Positions 12,617 to 15,711 of a DNA stretch of 15,711 nt are shown piece after piece. The translations under genes were made by a program, and so were the position numbers. Source of the stretch: HO2-45-28 sp964412115 (GTDB lineage: Bacteria; Patescibacteriota; Minisyncoccia; HO2-45-28). The stretch lies in assembly GCA_964412115.1 (NCBI GenBank), contig CAYPMM010000022.1, positions 1-15,711 on the forward strand, read 5' to 3'. The first letter of the stretch is position 1, and the number at the start of each line of letters is the position of its first letter. The notes under the pieces are model-generated. The model made no database searches and had not been told where the DNA came from. It saw nothing but the letters and a program-made list of their open reading frames with translations.

Positions 12617-14650
12617 ATGCTTGAGTTATTTCCCATTATAATCGCTTTCTTGTCGCTCTTTTTCGTCTGGTGGCTGATTTCGTGGATTAAAAAACAATCC
12701 ACGGGTACGGCCGCGATGCAGGAGGTGGCATCAGCCATCAAGGTCGGCGCCAATGCTTTCGTTAAAAGACAATACAGAACTATCGGCTGGATTTCTTTAG
12801 CGCTTGCCGCAGCTCTTTTTGCGACCTACGCTTTTACCGGCAACGTTACTCTCGGATGGCAAACCGCAATCGCCTTTATTTTGGGCGCCATTTCTTCAGC
12901 CATTGCCGGAATTGTCGGCATGAAAATGTCCACTACCGCCAATTTACGTTCGGCCGCGGCGTCCAAAAGAGGTTTTAACGCCGCTTTGCAGGTGGCTTTT
13001 CGCGGAGGAGCCATTACCGGAATAATAGTTGTAGCGCTTTCTCTTTTCGGCATTGCCGGACTTTTTCTTATTTATAAATATCTTGGATACGATGTCATAA
13101 AAATACCGACGCTTATCGTCGGTTACGGATTCGGAGCTTCGCTTGTGGCACTTTTTGCCCAGCTTGGAGGGGGAATTTACACCAAAGCGGCCGATGTCGG
13201 AGCAGACCTTGTCGGAAAAGTTGAACAGGGAATTCCCGAAGACGACCCGAGGAATCCCGCGGTCATAGCCGATCTTGTCGGCGACAACGTTGGCGACTGC
13301 GCCGGCCGTGGAGCCGACCTTTTTGAATCAACCGCCGCCGAAAATATAGGCGCCATGATTTTGGGAGCTGCGTTATTCCCTTATTTCGGAATCGGCGGAA
13401 TAATGTTCCCTCTGGTATTGCGCGCCTTAGGGCTGGTCGCGAGCATCGTTGGACTCTTCGCGGTACGCGCGCGCGAAAATGAAAACCCGATGGCGGCCTT
13501 AAACCGCGGGTATTATTTGACTCTTGTTCTTGCCATTATCGCCTTCTTTTTTACCACGAAATACTTGCTGGGAAATATGTGGTTTTTTGCGGCAGGCCTT
13601 GTCGGTATCGCGACCAGTTTGGTTTTTGTCTATATTACCCAATATTACACCGACTCACGCTATAGGCCGGTGCGTTCAATCGCCCAAGCTTCCGAAACGG
13701 GCCCCGCGACAAACATCATCTCCGGTTTTTCGGTCGGACTTGAATCAACCGCGCTTACCGTTCTTGCGATAAGTTCAGCGCTTCTGGCTTCATTTTATTT
13801 CGGCAAACTTTCGGGCATTCCTGGAGGCGGACTTTTCGGAACGGCTGTCGCCACCATGGGCATGCTCGCAACCGCGGCCTATATTCTTGCCATGGATGTT
13901 TTCGGCCCTATTACCGATAACGGCGCGGGCATTGTTGAAATGTCCGGCGAATCCGAAGAGTATCGCGATGTCATGGATAAATTGGATTCCGCCGGAAACA
14001 CAACCAAGGCGCTGACCAAGGGCTATGCCATAGGCTCGGCAGCTCTTGCAGCGTTTTTGCTTTTTTCGGCATATCTTGAAGAGGTCCATTTAACCGTTGT
14101 GGATTTGGCCAAAGTTGAAGTGTTTGTCGGCGGGATGATAGGCGCTATGATAGTTTTTCTTTTCTCGGCTTTAGCCATTAGGGCTGTCGGACGCTCGGCC
14201 TACTATATTATCAACGAAGTCCGAAGGCAGTTTCGAGAAAGGCCGGGCATAATGGCCGGCACCGAAAAGCCGGACTATTCAAAAGCGGTTGACATAACCA
14301 CTCGCGGAGCGTTGAAAGAAATGATTTTGCCGGGGGCTCTTGCCGTTATCGGGCCGGTTCTGGTCGGACTTTTACTTAAAGCCGAAGCCGAGGCCGGACT
14401 TTTGATGATAGGCACGATTGCCGGAGTTTTGCTCGCGACGGTTATGAATAACAGCGGAGGCGCTTGGGATAATGCCAAAAAATGGATTGAGGAAGGAAAC
14501 ATGGGCGGAAAGGGCTCCGACCCGCATAAAGCAGCTGTAACAGGAGATACCGTCGGCGACCCGTTTAAAGACACCGCCGGCCCCTCTCTTCACGTATTGA
14601 TAAAACTTTTTGCCACGCTGACGTTGGTTTTAGCGCCTCTGTTTGTTTAA
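12617..14650 (+). CDS. hppA: Membrane-bound ion-translocating pyrophosphatase (K+-independent type)
   Basis: This enzyme hydrolyses cytoplasmic pyrophosphate and pumps H+ (or Na+) across the membrane. The 677 residues and roughly 16 hydrophobic segments fit the family. The PPi/Mg site is intact. DVGADLVGKVEQGIPEDDPRNP lies at about 193-214, with the Asp pairs and Lys201. DLVGDNVGDCAGRGADLFES lies at about 219-238. The C-terminal DPHKAAVTGDTVGDPFKDTAGP lies at about 635-655. In the GNTTKALTKG segment, Lys464 and Thr467 occupy the positions known to distinguish K+-independent enzymes (K/T) from K+-dependent ones (A/G). H+ as the pumped ion is therefore likely but not proven. It has its own promoter and a strong terminator, and probably contributes energy saving in a reduced metabolism. 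Confidence 0.96.
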   Translation: MLELFPIIIAFLSLFFVWWLISWIKKQSTGTAAMQEVASAIKVGANAFVKRQYRTIGWISLALAAALFATYAFTGNVTLGWQTAIAFILGAISSAIAGIVGMKMSTTANLRSAAASKRGFNAALQVAFRGGAITGIIVVALSLFGIAGLFLIYKYLGYDVIKIPTLIVGYGFGASLVALFAQLGGGIYTKAADVGADLVGKVEQGIPEDDPRNPAVIADLVGDNVGDCAGRGADLFESTAAENIGAMILGAALFPYFGIGGIMFPLVLRALGLVASIVGLFAVRARENENPMAALNRGYYLTLVLAIIAFFFTTKYLLGNMWFFAAGLVGIATSLVFVYITQYYTDSRYRPVRSIAQASETGPATNIISGFSVGLESTALTVLAISSALLASFYFGKLSGIPGGGLFGTAVATMGMLATAAYILAMDVFGPITDNGAGIVEMSGESEEYRDVMDKLDSAGNTTKALTKGYAIGSAALAAFLLFSAYLEEVHLTVVDLAKVEVFVGGMIGAMIVFLFSALAIRAVGRSAYYIINEVRRQFRERPGIMAGTEKPDYSKAVDITTRGALKEMILPGALAVIGPVLVGLLLKAEAEAGLLMIGTIAGVLLATVMNNSGGAWDNAKKWIEEGNMGGKGSDPHKAAVTGDTVGDPFKDTAGPSLHVLIKLFATLTLVLAPLFV

Positions 14651-14661
14651 TAGAATAAAAA

Positions 14662-14690
14662 GAAAAAGCCGCGAATTAAGCGGCTTTTTC
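14662..14690. terminator. Bidirectional terminator between hppA and the convergent gene
   Basis: GAAAAAGCCGC (14662-14672), a 7-base loop and GCGGCTTTTTC (14680-14690) form an 11-pair perfect stem with T-runs on both strands. It starts 11 bases after the hppA stop. The stop codon of the leftward gene (14676-14678) lies in the loop, and that gene's last codons form one stem arm. Confidence 0.9.
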
Positions 14691-15263
14691 TTTTGTCGCT
14701 TCGGATTTTATGGGCTGGTTGGATTTTTCTCTGGCCATTTCAACGAATTCGCCCGCGTATTTTTGCAAAGTTTCTTGATACGCCTCTTTCCCTTTTATTT
14801 CGGCATCAGCAATGTCGCCGTAAATTATCACTTTTTCCATTAGACCCCCGCCTCTTTTTGTTTTTTCGTGCTCCGGCGCGCTTGTAACATCTCCAACGAT
14901 CCTAAATGTTTTATCTCCGCCCGGAATATTGACTGAAAAAAAGAAGTCGGCCCCGCGCCTGTCGAGCTCCGTGCCGACAACCGGAAAAACTTTAAGACGC
15001 CGCTGGTCCTCCGATTTTACAAAACCAAGTTCAAGCGCCACTTCGCCACGCAAATCTTTTAAAAATTTCCTTTCCGGCTTTGTCGGATCGCCGTCAAAAT
15101 ACTCTTCCACATATCCAAAAAGTTGTCCGGTTTTTTCCTGACTTCTTGTTTCAAGGGCTTTTTTGATTTCCGGCGGAGTATTTTTTTTAAATTTGGGCTT
15201 GCCGACAAGAAAGGCCTCATTTATCCTGCCCTCCCTTATTGGCATCGTTGACTCAAATCTCAT
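14676..15263 (-). CDS. Hypothetical soluble protein, 195 aa
   Basis: This is a complete ORF convergent with hppA, sharing its terminator. The protein is highly charged, with no signal peptide or membrane helix. It has a Lys-rich N-terminal half with helical character (about 20-75). A middle beta-like part follows (KVFPVVGTELDRRGADFFFSVNIPGGDKTFRIVGDVTS, about 91-128 in sequence). A charged helical tail ends it (about 150-195, KEKAA end). I do not recognise a domain. A TATAAA lies about 20 bases upstream of the start without a clear -35, and there is no Shine-Dalgarno. The ATG at 15263 is the first possible after the upstream terminator. Function is unknown. Confidence 0.7.
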   Translation of the reverse strand: MRFESTMPIREGRINEAFLVGKPKFKKNTPPEIKKALETRSQEKTGQLFGYVEEYFDGDPTKPERKFLKDLRGEVALELGFVKSEDQRRLKVFPVVGTELDRRGADFFFSVNIPGGDKTFRIVGDVTSAPEHEKTKRGGGLMEKVIIYGDIADAEIKGKEAYQETLQKYAGEFVEMAREKSNQPIKSEATKEKAA

Positions 15264-15279
15264 ATTTAAAAAATAACTT

Positions 15280-15325
15280 TTAATTTATAAAAAGAAAAGA
15301 AGCGGCCGAATATTCCAACCGCTTC
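15280..15325 (-). terminator. Terminator after the exported-protein gene
   Basis: On the minus strand GAAGCGG (15319-15325) pairs with CCGCTTC (15299-15305). The stem continues inward through G-T and A-T pairs to a small loop near 15312. It is followed by TTTTCTTTTT (15289-15298). It ends transcription of the gene at 15349-15711 and separates it from the gene at 14676-15263. Confidence 0.8.
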
Positions 15326-15333
15326 TTCGCTGG

Positions 15334-15349
15334 GGCGCGTTTGCGCGCC
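15334..15349 (-). other. Second hairpin directly after the stop codon
   Basis: GGCGCG-CAAA-CGCGCC is a perfect 6-pair all-GC hairpin whose first base is the last base of the TAG stop at 15349-15351. It has no T-run of its own and lies 8 bases before the terminator stem, so it may be an RNA 3'-end stabiliser. Confidence 0.5.
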
Positions 15350-15711
15350 TAGGAGGTCGGCTGCTCATACTTCTCGTCCAACAGCCGGAACAACGCCTTG
15401 TTCGCCCTGTCAAATTCACTTAGGTCTTTCAAGAAACTTTCTGCCATGGGCCTCGCGAGTTGGTTGGCGGGGTCCTTCAACACCAGAAGAAGTTCTTCCT
15501 TGGCCGCCGTCAACTGAAGCATGGTCGCGCGCACATTCGCGGCGGCTCGTTTGCTCGGGGCCTGTTTGGCTAAACGCTCCATGTCGGCGAGAACCTTGTT
15601 GCTTTTCTCAATGATTCTGGCCGCAAGCTGTTTCAGCCCCGGCTCGCCTCCGCCACCCGCAAAACTCACGGGCGGAAAAGCCAAAACCGCCAACAGCGCC
15701 AGAATTCCAAC
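15349..15711 (-). CDS. Exported small helical protein, N-terminus outside the window
   Basis: The reverse frame is open from the window edge to a TAG at 15349-15351 (120 visible codons), with no ATG before the edge that fits a start. The true start is therefore probably just beyond 15711, although a TTG at 15693 is possible. The visible N-terminus is VGILALLAVLAFPPVSFA followed by GGGG, a signal-peptide core ending in S-F-A, which suggests cleavage before the Gly run. The mature part of about 100 residues is nearly all helical, rich in Ala, Leu, Lys and Glu, with no cysteine. It may be a periplasmic or surface helical bundle. I do not recognise the family. GC is higher here than in the pilus genes. 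Confidence 0.65.
   Translation of the reverse strand, partial: VGILALLAVLAFPPVSFAGGGGEPGLKQLAARIIEKSNKVLADMERLAKQAPSKRAAANVRATMLQLTAAKEELLLVLKDPANQLARPMAESFLKDLSEFDRANKALFRLLDEKYEQPTS

Overview
The window looks like a chromosomal segment of a Candidate Phyla Radiation (Patescibacteria, probably Parcubacteria-type) bacterium. The evidence is compact gene packing, a minimal type IV pilus (T4P) cluster with divergent, short components, a NusA with an acidic insert, a membrane pyrophosphatase, a tRNA gene without encoded CCA, and several small proteins I do not recognise. This taxonomic reading rests on gene style and remembered family features, not on a search.

Layout. Positions 1-1044 (minus strand) hold two stand-alone unknown genes, one cut by the window edge. 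Each has its own promoter, and the complete one is closed by a terminator. A tRNA-Arg(UCU) gene with its own promoter follows (1118-1189). Positions 1237-10825 (minus strand) form one tightly packed T4P unit. In transcription order it reads: sensor histidine kinase, receiver-only response regulator, pilB, pilC, four minor-pilin-like genes in the order H(FimT)-I(PilV)-J(PilW)-K(PilX), pilM, pilN, pilO, and a small one-helix membrane protein. The cytoplasmic motor (PilB), platform (PilC), PilMNO assembly bridge and a probable pilus-tip initiation complex are therefore encoded together under a dedicated two-component system. No pilT, pilD, secretin or obvious major pilin is present.

A divergent 487-base intergenic region (10826-11312) separates this unit from nusA. 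It is mostly occupied by a long imperfect inverted repeat (about 10896-11183, with weaker similarity further out). A full-consensus promoter then drives nusA, with a terminator-like hairpin between promoter and start codon, which suggests attenuation by NusA itself.

nusA (11313-12539) is followed by hppA (12617-14650), which has its own promoter and encodes a pyrophosphate-driven ion pump with the K+-independent signature. hppA ends at a bidirectional terminator shared with a convergent unknown gene (14676-15263). At the right edge is a gene for an exported helical protein (15349 to beyond the window), closed by two hairpins.

The most interesting items are the giant intergenic inverted repeat with its rearranged inner blocks, the nusA leader hairpin, the large K-type pilin lacking Glu5 with repeated K/Q-N-S-A motifs, the partial loss of the PilB zinc cysteines, and the unnamed small membrane protein that ends the pilus operon.
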